Shown here one piece after another: positions 20,507 through 30,192 of a stretch of 64,000 nucleotides of DNA. This stretch comes from Symbiodinium natans (lineage: Eukaryota; Sar; Dinophyceae; Suessiales; Symbiodiniaceae). The notes below the pieces were generated by a model. It did no database searches and was not told where the DNA came from. It was given only the letters and a program-made list of their open reading frames with translations. Each line of letters opens with the position of its first letter. Within the stretch, counting starts at the first letter, position 1. A program made the translations under genes and the position numbers. The stretch spans positions 519,717 to 583,716 of the forward strand of contig CAJNDS010002073.1 of the NCBI GenBank assembly GCA_905221605.1. Reading direction: 5' to 3'.

Positions 20507-20838
20507 CCCTAAATATAGCGGTTTCGAGATGTTTGCGACCTTATGACAAAACACAACAGCGCATAGATGATTGAGTGGTGTCGCCTAGATTAAGCTGGTT
20601 TGAAAGTGAGCTCAAAGCATACATAGGTGACCCTGATGAAGCGCTCGCACGGTTTCGAGATTAGTGCGGGCGTTTTGTGGCTCTTTTTGCGTCGCGTGAG
20701 TCGCCTGTCAGGCGTACGCTGTCCCATTTTGCCCGAGTTCCTGTACCAAAATTCGACTCGACTATTCTTTGTTTTGAGCTGTGGCGCATGCAGACTATTG
20801 TGGAGTGCTCATGCACGCCAAATTCGTGGAGATTTTCG

Positions 20839-20880
<42 letters not shown>
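20507..20880. other. unique region ending in a long poly-C run
   Basis: A non-telomeric stretch with CGGTTTCGAGAT twice (about 20520 and 20650), then 39-40 C at 20839-20878. Frames across it are short or end in proline runs; no gene is called. Confidence 0.5.
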
Positions 20881-20881
<1 letters not shown>

Positions 20882-21468
20882 GGAGCAAATCTCGAAAATG
20901 GTTTTCACTTTTTTTGCTTTTTACGCTAAACCCTATTGTGGGATCCTATGCCACCCTGCTCGAACTGCACCCCTGCAAACCCTATAAACCCTATAAACCC
21001 TATAAACCCAGAACAAAACCCTAAACCGTATATACCCTACACCCTAAGCCCTCAACCCGAAACCCTAAACCCTAAACCCGAAGCCCTAAATAACCCTAAG
21101 CCCTAACCCCCTGTACCTTTACGAGGCCATAAAAAGATGCCCCCTGAAGGACCTGGGAGGCCCCAAACCTCCAGTAGCCGACAGAAGGTGGGGGGGGGGG
21201 GGGGTGAGGGTTTAGGGTTTCGGGTTAGGGTTTAGGGTTTATAGGGTTTAGGGTTTAGGGTTTAGGGGTTTGGGGTTAGGGGTTAGGGGTTCAGGGTTTA
21301 GGGTTTCGGGTGCAGGGTGTAGGGTTGAGAGTTTCGAGTGCGTTGTTTTTGCTTGGTGGCCAGAGGGCCATATGGCCACTTGGGCTTCTGTTTTTTCGTC
21401 TTGAAAGTATCTAGGCGCTAGGCTGTAGGGCTTTGGGTTGATGAACGCAAGGGGGCCGGAGATCACAG

Positions 21469-21549
21469 GGACCCCCAAACAAGGAGCCCACAAAAGGAGA
21501 ACAGATGTGCTGGAATGACTGGGCAGACAAAGAAATTGCTGAATGGGGT
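21469..21549 (+). CDS. exon-like island, RNase H-like tail possible
   Basis: After GGAGATCACAG one frame runs into NDWADKEIAEWG, which loosely resembles the end of retroelement RNase H domains (xNExAD). The match is too short to assign. Confidence 0.2.
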
Positions 21550-21931
21550 ACCCAAAACCCTAAACCCTAAATCCTAAACCTTTAAACCCTAAACCCTAGG
21601 TAGAGTGCAATAACCGACTATGAAGCTTTGGCTCTTGTCTTGCGTGGTGGGTCCCAGTGTTAGAGAGCTGAAAGGCCCCGAAACCTCTCAAACATGGGGT
21701 TTAGGGTTTAGGGCTTAGGGTTTAGGGTTTGAGGTTAGGGTTCAAGAGACCGAAAGTCTATCAGGATCTCGTACTCTGACCTACCAGGACTATTCCTCGA
21801 TAAGGAACGGACCCGAAACTCTACCAGGATCCTTACTCTGATCTGAGAGCACTATCTTTAAACCCTAAACCGACCCCAAACCCTAAACCCTAAACTGCTC
21901 CTTAATGCGGTTTTTTTCGTTGAGGGTTGAT

Positions 21932-22026
21932 GTGAGGGAGGTGGGGAGGTTCACATTCCGGCGGGTGTCGCAACAAGGCTCTTTGAGATCCTCGGTGTGG
22001 AGCCAGGCGCGGGATTCGCTTGGGTT
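21932..22026 (+). CDS. exon-like island ending at GTTTAGGG
   Basis: Thirty codons open (VHIPAGVATRLFEILGVEPG) between a CCCTAAA tract and GCTTGG-GTTTAGGG, where the telomere unit supplies the GT donor. Confidence 0.28.
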
Positions 22027-22221
22027 TAGGGTTTAGGGCTTATAGGGATCCCTCCAGGCTTTGCGGAATGTAGGACTCCCTGAACTCTAAACCCCCTCAA
22101 GCCCTAGAAATCCTACACCCGTCGAGATTGTTCTCGGCAGGAAGCCGAGGCGAATTATTCAGGCTCCCATATTAGGGGTTTTACAGGGGCCCAGGGTTTG
22201 ACGCCGGGTTTTCGGGTGTAG

Positions 22222-22380
22222 AGTTTTGGATGCGGTGGGCGCTGCATGGGGGGCTCCACCAAGGTCGTGGCACGGATTGAAGAATGGTGCTGCAGCATTG
22301 CCAAACATACTTCTTTATACAATCCCGGCTACCGAGAATGTCGTTCTAAGAAAAGGTGGCCCTGTATTGCACTACTCTAA
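22222..22380 (+). CDS. exon-like frame, Cys-rich
   Basis: Fifty-two codons stop to stop, including CGGRCMGGSTKVVARIEEWC and YNPGYRECRSKKRWPC. It ends in TAA at 22378 where telomere units start. No domain is recognised; the first ATG is at 22246. Confidence 0.33.
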   Translation, partial: SFGCGGRCMGGSTKVVARIEEWCCSIAKHTSLYNPGYRECRSKKRWPCIALL

Positions 22381-22450
22381 ACCCTAAACCCTACACCCTA
22401 TAACCGAAACCCTAAACCCTACTACCTCTGTGCGCGGCGCTGCTTTGCAG

Positions 22451-22526
22451 ATGCAACGGCCCAGACTCTGCGCCGTGCTTGGCGCCGTCGTGCAAGACGG
22501 CTGCATCCGGACCAGCGCTGCGCATG
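22451..22526 (+). CDS. exon-like island with good edges
   Basis: A GCTGCTTTGCAG acceptor ends at 22450. The frame starts with ATG (MQRPRLCAVLGAVVQDGCI) and remains open to GCGCATG-GTTTATAGG. Confidence 0.32.
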
Positions 22527-22737
22527 GTTTATAGGGTTGAGGGTTTGTGGGTTAAAAAAGTGTTTGTAGGATTGGTAGGGTTGATAGGTTTGTATGGCTT
22601 GTAGGGTTTACAGGGTTTATAGGGTTCTGGCGTCTAGGGATTTTAAGGCTCATTATGGGGTTTATAGGGTTTGTAAAGTTTAGCGTTTCTGCATGTGCTT
22701 TTGGCTCTGGATGTCTGATTGAGCATGGTCAGTTCTC

Positions 22738-23080
22738 AAACCCCCTAACCCGAACCCCCGAAACCCCCTAAACCCCAAACCTACTGCCCCTAAACCCGCC
22801 CCTAAAGCCCCGATGCCCTGAAGCCCCTAAAGCCCCTAAACCCTAATGCCCCTAAACCCTAAAGCCCCTAAAGCCCCTAAAGCCCCTACACCCTAAACCC
22901 TAATGGCCCTGAACCCTAAAGCCCCTAAACCCCCTAAATCCCCTAAACACCCTAAACATCCAAAACATCCTAAACCCCCTAAAGCCGAAACCCTAAACCC
23001 CCTAAACCCCCCTATTCCTTTAAATGCACCTAAACCCTAAGCCCCCTAAACCCTGAGGCCCCTACACCCGAAACCCTAAA
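22738..23080 (-). repeat. CCCCTAAA/CCCCTAAAG variant block
   Basis: The 7-bp unit is replaced by an 8-9 bp CCCCTAAAG/CCCCTAAAC variant for about 340 bp, which suggests local spread of a mutated unit. Confidence 0.8.
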
Positions 23081-23088
23081 CCCTAAAG

Positions 23089-23161
23089 AGCCCGCCCTTG
23101 CCGACGAGGACGCCTCGCCCGAGGAAGCGGCGGCCTTTGCAGCGCTCAAAGAGGCGAGCAG
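23089..23161 (+). CDS. exon-like island bounded by telomere repeats
   Basis: CCCTAAAG before it and CAG-GTTTAGAAAGGG after it act as acceptor and donor. The open frame is acidic and helical (EPALADEDASPEEAAAFAAL). Confidence 0.3.
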
Positions 23162-23280
23162 GTTTAGAAAGGGTAGGGGTTTAGGGTTTAGGGTTTAGGG
23201 TTTAGGATTTAGGGTTTAGGGTTTAGGGTTTAGGGTTTAGGGTTTAGGGTTAGGGTTCAGCGTTCAGTGTTGAGGGTTTC
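23162..23280 (+). repeat. TTTAGGG array
   Basis: About 13 units starting with the GTTTAG that could serve as a donor for the island to the left. Confidence 0.9.
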
Positions 23281-23700
23281 GGGTTTAGGTAGGGTTTCGT
23301 GTCTAGGGTTAGTGTTGAGGGCTCAGGGCTTAGGGCAAGAAGTGCAGGAGTTCTTATAAGGCATACTGCGGCAATGTAGTGAATACAGGTGATCACAGCC
23401 CCGCCCCCCTCCCACCCTTCCGCCCCCGTGTTAAAGGGGCACAGGGCTTCTAGGGTTTTCGTGCCCTGTCATGAAGTACATTACCCAAAATGCCCTTGTT
23501 TAGTCATATTCAGAGGATGGTCCTAGGGGTCTATATCTTGGGGCTTTGTGGTCTTATTCGGTTCCATTCTCGCTCGATTAACGCTCGGCGCCTGTTCGAG
23601 TTTTGGGCTTCTACAAGTAGGGTTTATAAACCCTAAACCATAAAATTATGGTTTAGGTCTAAGGTCTGTAGGGTTCAGATTTTAGGGTGGTACTTCTTGT

Positions 23701-23810
23701 GGAATTGCCGGGCTCCCTTCACACCACGCTTTCTGCCAGCATTGTTTGCAGTTCGTGCCTTCCACCCTCGTAAGATCAGGCGGAGCAAAACACGAAGATG
23801 CTCCTACGGC

Positions 23811-23815
<5 letters not shown>
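23701..23815 (+). CDS. exon-like island running into poly-C
   Basis: A frame with HHAFCQHCLQFVPST and AKHEDAPTA is open until a 28-base C run. Another frame is also open across the same bases, so the assignment is tentative. Confidence 0.28.
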
Positions 23816-23846
<31 letters not shown>

Positions 23847-23952
23847 CCCCTCCCGTCCCTTCCCCCTACCCAAAGAAGGTCCACGTTGAACCCTAAACCT
23901 TACAAACCCGAAGGCCCGAAACCCTAAACCCCGCAAACCCTAAACCAGACAC

Positions 23953-24026
23953 GCGGTCGGGGATGCGAGGCTTTTGAAGTTCTATCCGAGCCGAAGCTTG
24001 GGTCGCAATGCACCATTGCCGAGTAG
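23953..24026 (+). CDS. exon-like island, unknown product
   Basis: Open as AVGDARLLKFYPSRSLGRNA between CCCTAAA and TTTGGGG-type repeats. Confidence 0.2.
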
Positions 24027-24162
24027 GGTTTGGGATTTGGGGTTTCGGGTGTCAGGGTTTACGGGTTTACGGATTTAGGGTTTGGTGTTTTGAGTTTAGG
24101 GTTTAAGGTTTTGGGGATTTAGGTTTATGGTAGCCAAGGGATGCCGAGGGCATTCGGTCATA

Positions 24163-24410
24163 GTCAGGGTTTTATAGGGGTTGAAGTCTACCCCGAGCTG
24201 AGTAACTTTGCACCTCGAAGCAGGGTACGTAAGTATAACCAGCAAGTAAGTGGGGTGGATTCCTCTCCGTAGGATCGTCTTACCAGTAGCTTGCGGCGTT
24301 TCAGGCTTCACAAGTACGTGTGTCACTACCTGAACGCCCTAATATGACCCTAAACTCTAAACCCCTTACAGCGAAGCCGAAATTGAAGCATGCTCGTCGC
24401 GTTTCAACCT
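24163..24410 (+). CDS. possible two-exon fragment with consensus splice sites
   Basis: Exon 1 ends PELSNFAPRSRV at 24228 before GTAAGT. Exon 2 starts after CCCCTTACAG (24371) and ends before GTAAAG at 24411. The join 24228/24372 is in phase (KPKLKHARRVST). The intron is about 143 nt with no element I recognise. Confidence 0.3.
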
Positions 24411-24482
24411 GTAAAGGGGGGAGGAGGGAGGGGGGGAGGAGCTATGCAGGCTTAAGGGGGGCTTGGGTTTCGGGGGTTAGTT

Positions 24483-24599
24483 ACTTGGAAGCTCTTTTGA
24501 CAAAGCAAGTAGGGTTCGTACGGTGGGTTATGGGGATCATAGTCGGGTTTCTACGGGCTATTGTAAGTAGACTTACTAAGCCAAAAGCGCTTCCAAGTA
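24483..24599. mobile_element. family F fold-back element
   Basis: ACTTGGAAGCTCTTTTG at the left and CAAAAGCGCTTCCAAGT at the right form a 17-bp inverted repeat with one mismatch. The second copy is at 49876-49983. Confidence 0.75.
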
Positions 24600-24978
24600 G
24601 GATTTGGGGCAAGTTCTTTGGGGGAGGCTGGTTATGGGAGGGGGGGGGGGGGGAGAGGTGGAATTCGGAGGTTTTGCGGGTTTAAGCGCTTAATGTTGGA
24701 CCCCGAAACTCATCCTCATAGGGAAGCCCTGAATCTGCGAACTCCGAAGACCATAGCCACAGGCTGAAGACGGCTTCTGGGTTTAAGATGAGAAGGAGGA
24801 AACTGATTGCCTCCGCCTAAGCTCCACAATCATAAAGAGATAGTCTCTGCAGCCATAGAGAAGCCTCCTACAGCCTGCAAAAAAGGAGATGTGAATAACT
24901 AGTTGCCTTAACACCCAAACCCTAACCCCTGAACCCTGAACCCTAAACCTTGAACCCTAAGTCCTAAACCCTAAGTCA

Positions 24979-25077
24979 GATATCCTTGGAACCCCGACTT
25001 CTCCGAGGTCGCAGCGGGTTCGCTACGAAGCGCTGGGTACCGCAGGCCTCCAGGAGTTCGAGGCCGACAGGGAAAAA
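24979..25077 (+). CDS. exon-like island, unknown product
   Basis: Preceded by CCCTAAGTCAG and followed by TTTAGGG. One frame runs throughout (SQRVRYEALGTAGLQEFEAD). Confidence 0.28.
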
Positions 25078-25342
25078 GGGTTTAGGGTTTGGGGTTTAGG
25101 GTTTAGGCTTTAGGGTTTAGGGTTTAGGGCAAGAGAGCCCCCCAGTGGCCCCTGGGTCCCAAACCCTGTTTGTTTAGGGTTTTTGGGTTTAGGGTTTGGG
25201 GTTTAGGGTTTAGGGTTTCGGATTTAAGGTTCGGAGTGTTGGTGTGTTGGGGTGTTGGGGTATTGGGGCTGGGGGCTTAGGGTTCAGGAACATGGATAAG
25301 AATATTCAATGAGCATCAGTATTCAGAATGTTCATTGATTGA

Positions 25343-25594
25343 TTAAGGTTTGGCTTTTGCTATTTAAGGAATGGACGACTTAAATCGCTAAACAAGGAAT
25401 GGCTCTTAGAAGAGTTTAAGGTCTGTTTACTGATCCAGAGGGTTTGTGGGCACTCTGGCGACGAGGGTTTGGAGTTTACAGGCCTATGGCTCGTAGGGTT
25501 TAGGGTGTGTGGGCTTAGTGGCTCGTTAAGGAAATGGGCTTGGGAGGGTCCCGTTTGGGATATTGGGGCTGCGGCATGGAAGGTGGGACTATAG
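25343..25594 (+). CDS. 84-codon open frame without a start
   Basis: Open from TGA at 25340 to TAG at 25592, with a plausible first half (LNKEWLLEEFKVCLLIQRVC). The second half is Trp/Gly-rich and passes through a TTTAGGG unit, so only about 25343-25490 is likely to be exon. Confidence 0.25.
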   Translation, partial: LRFGFCYLRNGRLKSLNKEWLLEEFKVCLLIQRVCGHSGDEGLEFTGLWLVGFRVCGLSGSLRKWAWEGPVWDIGAAAWKVGL

Positions 25595-26019
25595 GGTGGA
25601 GATTATATAGGGGCGAGGATTCAGAGTTTACGTTTGGGGTCAGGGTGCTGCATACCCTAAACTCTAAAGCCCGCAAAGGCTTGCAGTAGGGGAGCCTCCC
25701 TTCACCGCACCCCCCTCGCCCACGCTGCCTCCAGCCCTGAACCCCAACCCTGCAAACGCTGTATAGACCCAAATTCTCCACCTAAACACTAAAACCCCAA
25801 ACCCAAAGCCCTAAACCCTAAACCCTAAACGCAAAGCCCTAAACCCTACATCCCCAAACCCTCAGCCCAAACCCTAGACTGGAAATCCTAAATCCCACCT
25901 AGGCTCTCCGAAGCCCTTGCCGATATACCCCATTGGGTTTAGGGTTTGGGGTTCAGGGTTTAGGGTTCAGGGTTTAGGATTAGGCCTATGCCTTAAGCCC
26001 AAAGCCCCAAACCCTAAAC

Positions 26020-26092
26020 ACCTCTTTGCCAGGCCTCGCTCGAAGGCTTCACGACGGCCCTGTCTTTGGTATTGGGCCGCTTGCTGTTTGGG
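26020..26092 (+). CDS. exon-like island, unknown product
   Basis: CCCTAAA to the left, GGGTTTAGGG to the right; open as ASLEGFTTALSLVLGRLLF. Confidence 0.22.
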
Positions 26093-26299
26093 GTTTAGGG
26101 TTTAGGGTTTAGGGTTTAGGGTGTTTATCTACAGGTCCCAAGGAAGTACTTTTCTGTTTTAGGGCTCTTGGGGCTTCTGAGGGTGTCGGGGTTAGGTTTA
26201 AGGCAATCCAGGCCATCCCGGTCTGATGAGGCTTTCAATGCGTTTTTCAGGGTTTAGGGTTTAGGGTTTAGGGTTGAGGGTTTCGGGTTTAGGGTTTAG

Positions 26300-26322
26300 G
26301 GGGGGGGGGGGGGGGGGGGGCT
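26300..26322. repeat. poly-G run
   Basis: About 22 consecutive G inside a TTTAGGG context. Confidence 0.95.
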
Positions 26323-26428
26323 GAGGGTTTAGGAGAGTGCAGGGAGAGGGTTTCGCTCAGGGCTTCGATGCAGGAGCGCGCATAGGTCTTGCTGATCGCC
26401 GCCCCTCCTACCCTCACTCCACACCCAG

Positions 26429-26540
26429 GTTCAACAAAATGAGCTTTCCCTCAAGCCCGAAGCCCGAAGCGAAAACCCGAGTTGTGAGGACATCTGCCGC
26501 AAGCACAAAGAGGGTGGTCTCGACATCCTCGTCCTTCAAA
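26429..26540 (+). CDS. exon-like island before a family A remnant
   Basis: Acceptor CTCCACACCCAG ends at 26428. The frame with balanced charged residues (ENPSCEDICRKHKEGGLDIL) is open to the A-type sequence GGCCCGGAGTAGGCCC. A second frame (74 aa, ending FKTLFGPE) is also open over the same stretch, so the choice is not certain. Confidence 0.35.
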
Positions 26541-26545
26541 ACTCT

Positions 26546-26622
26546 ATTTGGCCCGGAGTAGGCCCTTATTTCCTTTTTGTAGGGTTGAGGGTTCCTTTAT
26601 ACTCGCCTTGTCTGATTGGGGG
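26546..26622. mobile_element. family A element, 5' part
   Basis: GGCCCGGAGTAGGCCCTTAT identifies it; the 3' half is replaced by CCCTAAA units. Confidence 0.5.
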
Positions 26623-26884
26623 ACCTAAACCCTAAAGCCTAAACCCTAAACCCTAAAAACCCTAAACCCTAAACCCTACAAAAAGCCCCCGAAGGCCCGA
26701 GACCACCCCGAGGTGCCTGGGCCCTGCGACCCTTGTTGGGCGCTGTTGGCACTCCTCTGGGTCTCGGGGTCTCGCCCCCCCAGGCGGCACGTTGGGGTTT
26801 AGGGTTTAGGGTTTAGGGTTTAGGGTTTAGGGTTTAGGGTTAGAGTTTGCATGGTTTTAAAGTTTTAGGGCTTAGGCTCCAAAA

Positions 26885-26930
26885 ATGGGCGGGGGAACGG
26901 GGGCGTACCCCTTATACATCCCCGTAGCAG
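26885..26930. mobile_element. possible family L remnant
   Basis: GTACCCCTTATACATCCCC resembles the 5' part of L at 52589 and 42985. After it, TGTCTTTCAG precedes a short frame with a zinc-knuckle-like CPYCGK (26953-26995). Confidence 0.3.
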
Positions 26931-27532
26931 TACAACAATCCCTGTCTTTCAGGAACCCCAGAGAAGGCTGCCCCTATTGTGGGAAACCTTCTTTAGGGTT
27001 TAGGCTTCAGGGTTCAGTAGAGTTTAGAGGTTTGAGGTTTAGAGTTCAGGATTCATGGTGTGTGTGTGTGTGTGTGGAGGGAGGGGGTTAGGATCTAGGG
27101 GTCTAGGGTTCAGGGCTTACACCGGGGTTTAGGCCTTTTCGCGGGGAGTTTTGAGCTTGAGTCCACAAGTCAAGTCCTGGACTGGATGATTTTAAAGCTC
27201 TGCGGGGGTTTGGAACAGTTTAGAGTCTGACACTAAGCTCTTCTAGGGTTTGGCGGGCATAAGGTTCAGGTTTGAAAGTTTCAGGGGCGTCTGAAACCAT
27301 CCCGCCTCTGAGCCCTAAACCCTAAACCCTAAACCCTAAAACAGCTTAGAGGCTACTCGATATCTGGGCTCAGGCTGTCGGTGCTGGTCTCCGGTGAATC
27401 GTAACCCTGCGCGCCACAACCGCCCTAAACAGCCTAAAAGCCTAGCATAAGCCATATGAACCCCATGAGCCCCAAACCCTAAACCCTAAACCCTAAATAA
27501 ACCCTCCCTCGTTTGGGTCCCTTCACTTTGTA

Positions 27533-28220
27533 GGCCTCCAAGTCGGACGTGTCGCCTGAGGGCATGGCGGACGCTTCACCTGTCGAGGCGGCTCCGGAAT
27601 GCAAAAAAACACCAAACAAGCAATATGCACATACATATATATATATATATATATACATATTATGTATATATATATATATACATATACATACATATATATA
27701 TATATGTATATACATATGTATGTATCTATCGATCTATCTATCTATCTGTCTATCTATCTATCTATCTATCGATCTATCTATCTGTGTGTGTGTAGTGTCG
27801 GATAAGTAGGTGTATATATATATATATATATATATTCAGAGAGAGAGGTACATACATATATATATATGCATATCTAATGTAGGTAGATGTTTATGTGCTT
27901 ATGTGTGTATGTCTATATCTATATCTATATCTATGTCTATATCTATATCTTTATCTATATCTATATCTATATCTATATGTATATATAGATATATGTATGT
28001 ATGTATATATATATATATATATATATGAGAGTGTGTGCGCGCGTGTGTGAGTAGATGTATATTTGTAATCATATGTGTATATATATGTACATAACTATGT
28101 ATGCATGTACTCGTTTAGGGCTTGTTGAGGAGCTTGCAACCGTCAAACCTCCTAAGCCGTATATGGGGAAAGCAGCACAACATACCATGTTCCACATGCC
28201 TACACAAAACTCGCCCAGGA
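27533..28220 (+). CDS. two exon-like segments around a microsatellite intron
   Basis: Acceptor CCTTCACTTTGTAG ends at 27532. The first segment reads ASKSDVSPEGMADASPVEAA to about 27620, then AT and ATCT microsatellites run to 28110. After TCGTTTAG (28118) a second frame is open (LVEELATVKPPKPYMGKAAQ) to TAG near 28220. Donor and phase of the join are not settled. Confidence 0.33.
27630..28030. repeat. compound (TA)n, (TATC)n, (GT)n, (ATCTAT)n microsatellite
   Basis: Four simple-repeat blocks. Long Tyr/Ile frames on either strand are artefacts. Confidence 0.95.
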
Positions 28221-28559
28221 CTGCTTGCTGCTAGTTAGGATGGAAGGATCATTACAAGTGCTGTTCGTACTAATCCTCCGTTCCTTATCCAAGGGTTTGG
28301 GGTTCAAGGTTCTGAGGTTTAGGGTTGTGTGTAAATCCCCTAAGCCGCCATGTGCACTCAGGAAGGTAAACTGCTTCAAATGGGCACCCAAACCCCCTAA
28401 ACTCTGAACACCACATGATCACCTGTAAACCCTGAACCACCGACCCCTCATCGCTGAACCAGAAAACCCTGAACCCAGAATGCCAGAACCCCAAAAAACC
28501 TAAGCCGTAGGCGCTACAAACTCTAGCCCTTGTAAGCCCTAAGTACTGAACCTACCTGA

Positions 28560-28830
28560 CCCCCAAACCCTAAAGGCTAAAGGTAGAACCCTACAGCGGA
28601 AGCCGTAAGCCCGGAACTCTACAACCCGAACCCCTCCAACCCTAAACCCTAAAGCCCCTCAAGAAGCCTTAAACCACCAACACCCTATAACCCCTGAAAT
28701 CCTCCAACCCTAACACCCTTGAACCCCTTAAGCCCCAAACCCCTTAAACCCTAAACCCTGTTTACCTTAAACCCCCTTTAGCCTAAACCCTAAACCCCTC
28801 AAGCCGTAAACCCCCAAACCGATCACCAGG
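28560..28830 (-). repeat. degenerate CCCTAAA-like block
   Basis: Loose CCCTAAA, CCCTTGAA and CCTACAACC units without a clean array. Confidence 0.7.
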
Positions 28831-28893
28831 CGCTGATGTCAGCACTCCATGCCGAACTCCGCCTCATCCTCGACTGGCCAGAGGCTGGCTTTC
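28830..28893 (+). CDS. exon-like island, unknown product
   Basis: Follows CCGATCACCAG at the edge of CCCTAAA-like repeats. It is open and helical (ALMSALHAELRLILDWPEAG) to the first TTTAGGG-like unit. Confidence 0.25.
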
Positions 28894-29164
28894 GGGGGTT
28901 TTTGGGGACTAGGGTTTAGGGGTTTCGGGGTTTAGGGTTTACAGAGTTTCAGGAGTTTGGGGTTGAGGTGGGATCCTCAAGGCCAAGTTTATTTGAGGGT
29001 GGTGGGGGGGGCGGGGGGGGGTGGGGTGAACCCTCAACCGTAAACCCTCAGGCGTAAAATGGGGGAGATGAGATGAAGGGAGACGAGGGAGGGGGGGGGG
29101 GGGGGGGGGGGGCATGGGATCCCATAGAAGTGGCCTCAAGGAGGTTTGGGGTGTAGGGCTTAGG

Positions 29165-29264
29165 GTCCGAAAATCTCTCAGAATGGGATGGGCAAGGATT
29201 TTCGAACACCAGGGCTCTTACTGCAAGTATCCTGCAGTCGCAATCGAGATCCGGAGATAGTTAA
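29165..29264 (+). CDS. exon-like island, unknown product
   Basis: Thirty-three codons to TAA (SENLSEWDGQGFSNTRALTA). A second short island at 29429-29480, after the strong acceptor CCCTCTTCTTGCAG, reads LEHVSNSSSGSENLGF, sharing the SENL motif. Confidence 0.28.
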
Positions 29265-29619
29265 GTCCTGCGAGGTTGCAAGGTTCAAGTTTCCACACAG
29301 CAAAGCCGTTCAGGATTCTCGGGGGATCTCGTGTAAGGCTAGGGCTTACCCTAAACCCTAAACCCTAAACCCTCAACCCTAAACCCTAAAGCCTAAACCG
29401 TTCAGAGGGCCCCTCCCTCTTCTTGCAGTTGGAGCATGTCTCCAACAGCAGCTCTGGTTCCGAAAATTTAGGGTTCTCTTAGGTCCGAAATCCTCAACCT
29501 GCAGCATGAACCCTAAACCCTAAACCCTAAATCCTAAACCCTAAACCCTAACACTGCGGTACTCCACGGTAAAAAAGGGGCCGATCTCCCGAGTCGTTGA
29601 CAGTTCTCGATCTCATGGT

Positions 29620-30010
29620 ATAAACTGATAAAAAATAATAACATATTAATCTATTGGTATAGAAAGATATTAGTATATTAACTTATATATATATATATAT
29701 CTATGTACAGAATATAGTAATTTGGCAATATAGTGATGTACGTCGAAGAACATAATGCTACAATATAGACCAACAGGAAACATATTCTGATATAGAAATG
29801 CAAAGATAAAACAATATACGAATATGCTAGTAAAAGTGTATGCTTATCTGGTAATTTGTAATATAAGTTAATCACATAATGATACAATACCAACTAAGAT
29901 AAACATATACAATCAGAGTATAATGATATAACGCTATGATGATACGTTATACAGTGATGAAATGACATAAATCATATTGCAATATAACACGACAAGAAGA
30001 TAATGATCAA
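29620..30010. other. AT-rich segment of ATATAG-type motifs
   Basis: About 390 bp much richer in A+T than its surroundings, with recurrent ATATAG, GATATA and AATATA words. A related stretch occurs at 40650-40790. The 71-codon Tyr/Leu frame on the minus strand is compositional. No gene is called. Confidence 0.6.
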
Positions 30011-30059
30011 CTGACATATTCGCTTAGTCGATGACATTCGGCTCGTAGTTGCCTCCGGC

Positions 30060-30192
30060 AAACCCTAAACCCTAAACCCTAAACCCTAAACCCTAAACCC
30101 TAAACCCTAAACCCTAAACCCTAAACCCTAAACCTTAAACCCTAACCCTAAACCCTAAACCCTAAACCCTAAACCCTAAACCCTAAACCCTA
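30060..30192 (-). repeat. long CCCTAAA array
   Basis: About 19 near-perfect units directly upstream of exon 1 of the RCC1-like gene. Confidence 0.97.

Noticed and set aside
21469-21549. Retrotransposon RNase H domain
   Set aside because: Only a dozen residues resemble the motif; no reverse transcriptase or further catalytic residues nearby.
27479-28028. Ile/Tyr/Ser-rich frames
   Set aside because: Microsatellite translations; only 27533-27620 upstream of the repeats looks exonic.
29678-29893. 71-codon minus frame suggesting a membrane or organellar protein
   Set aside because: Composition follows the AT-rich ATATAG words; no conserved motif.
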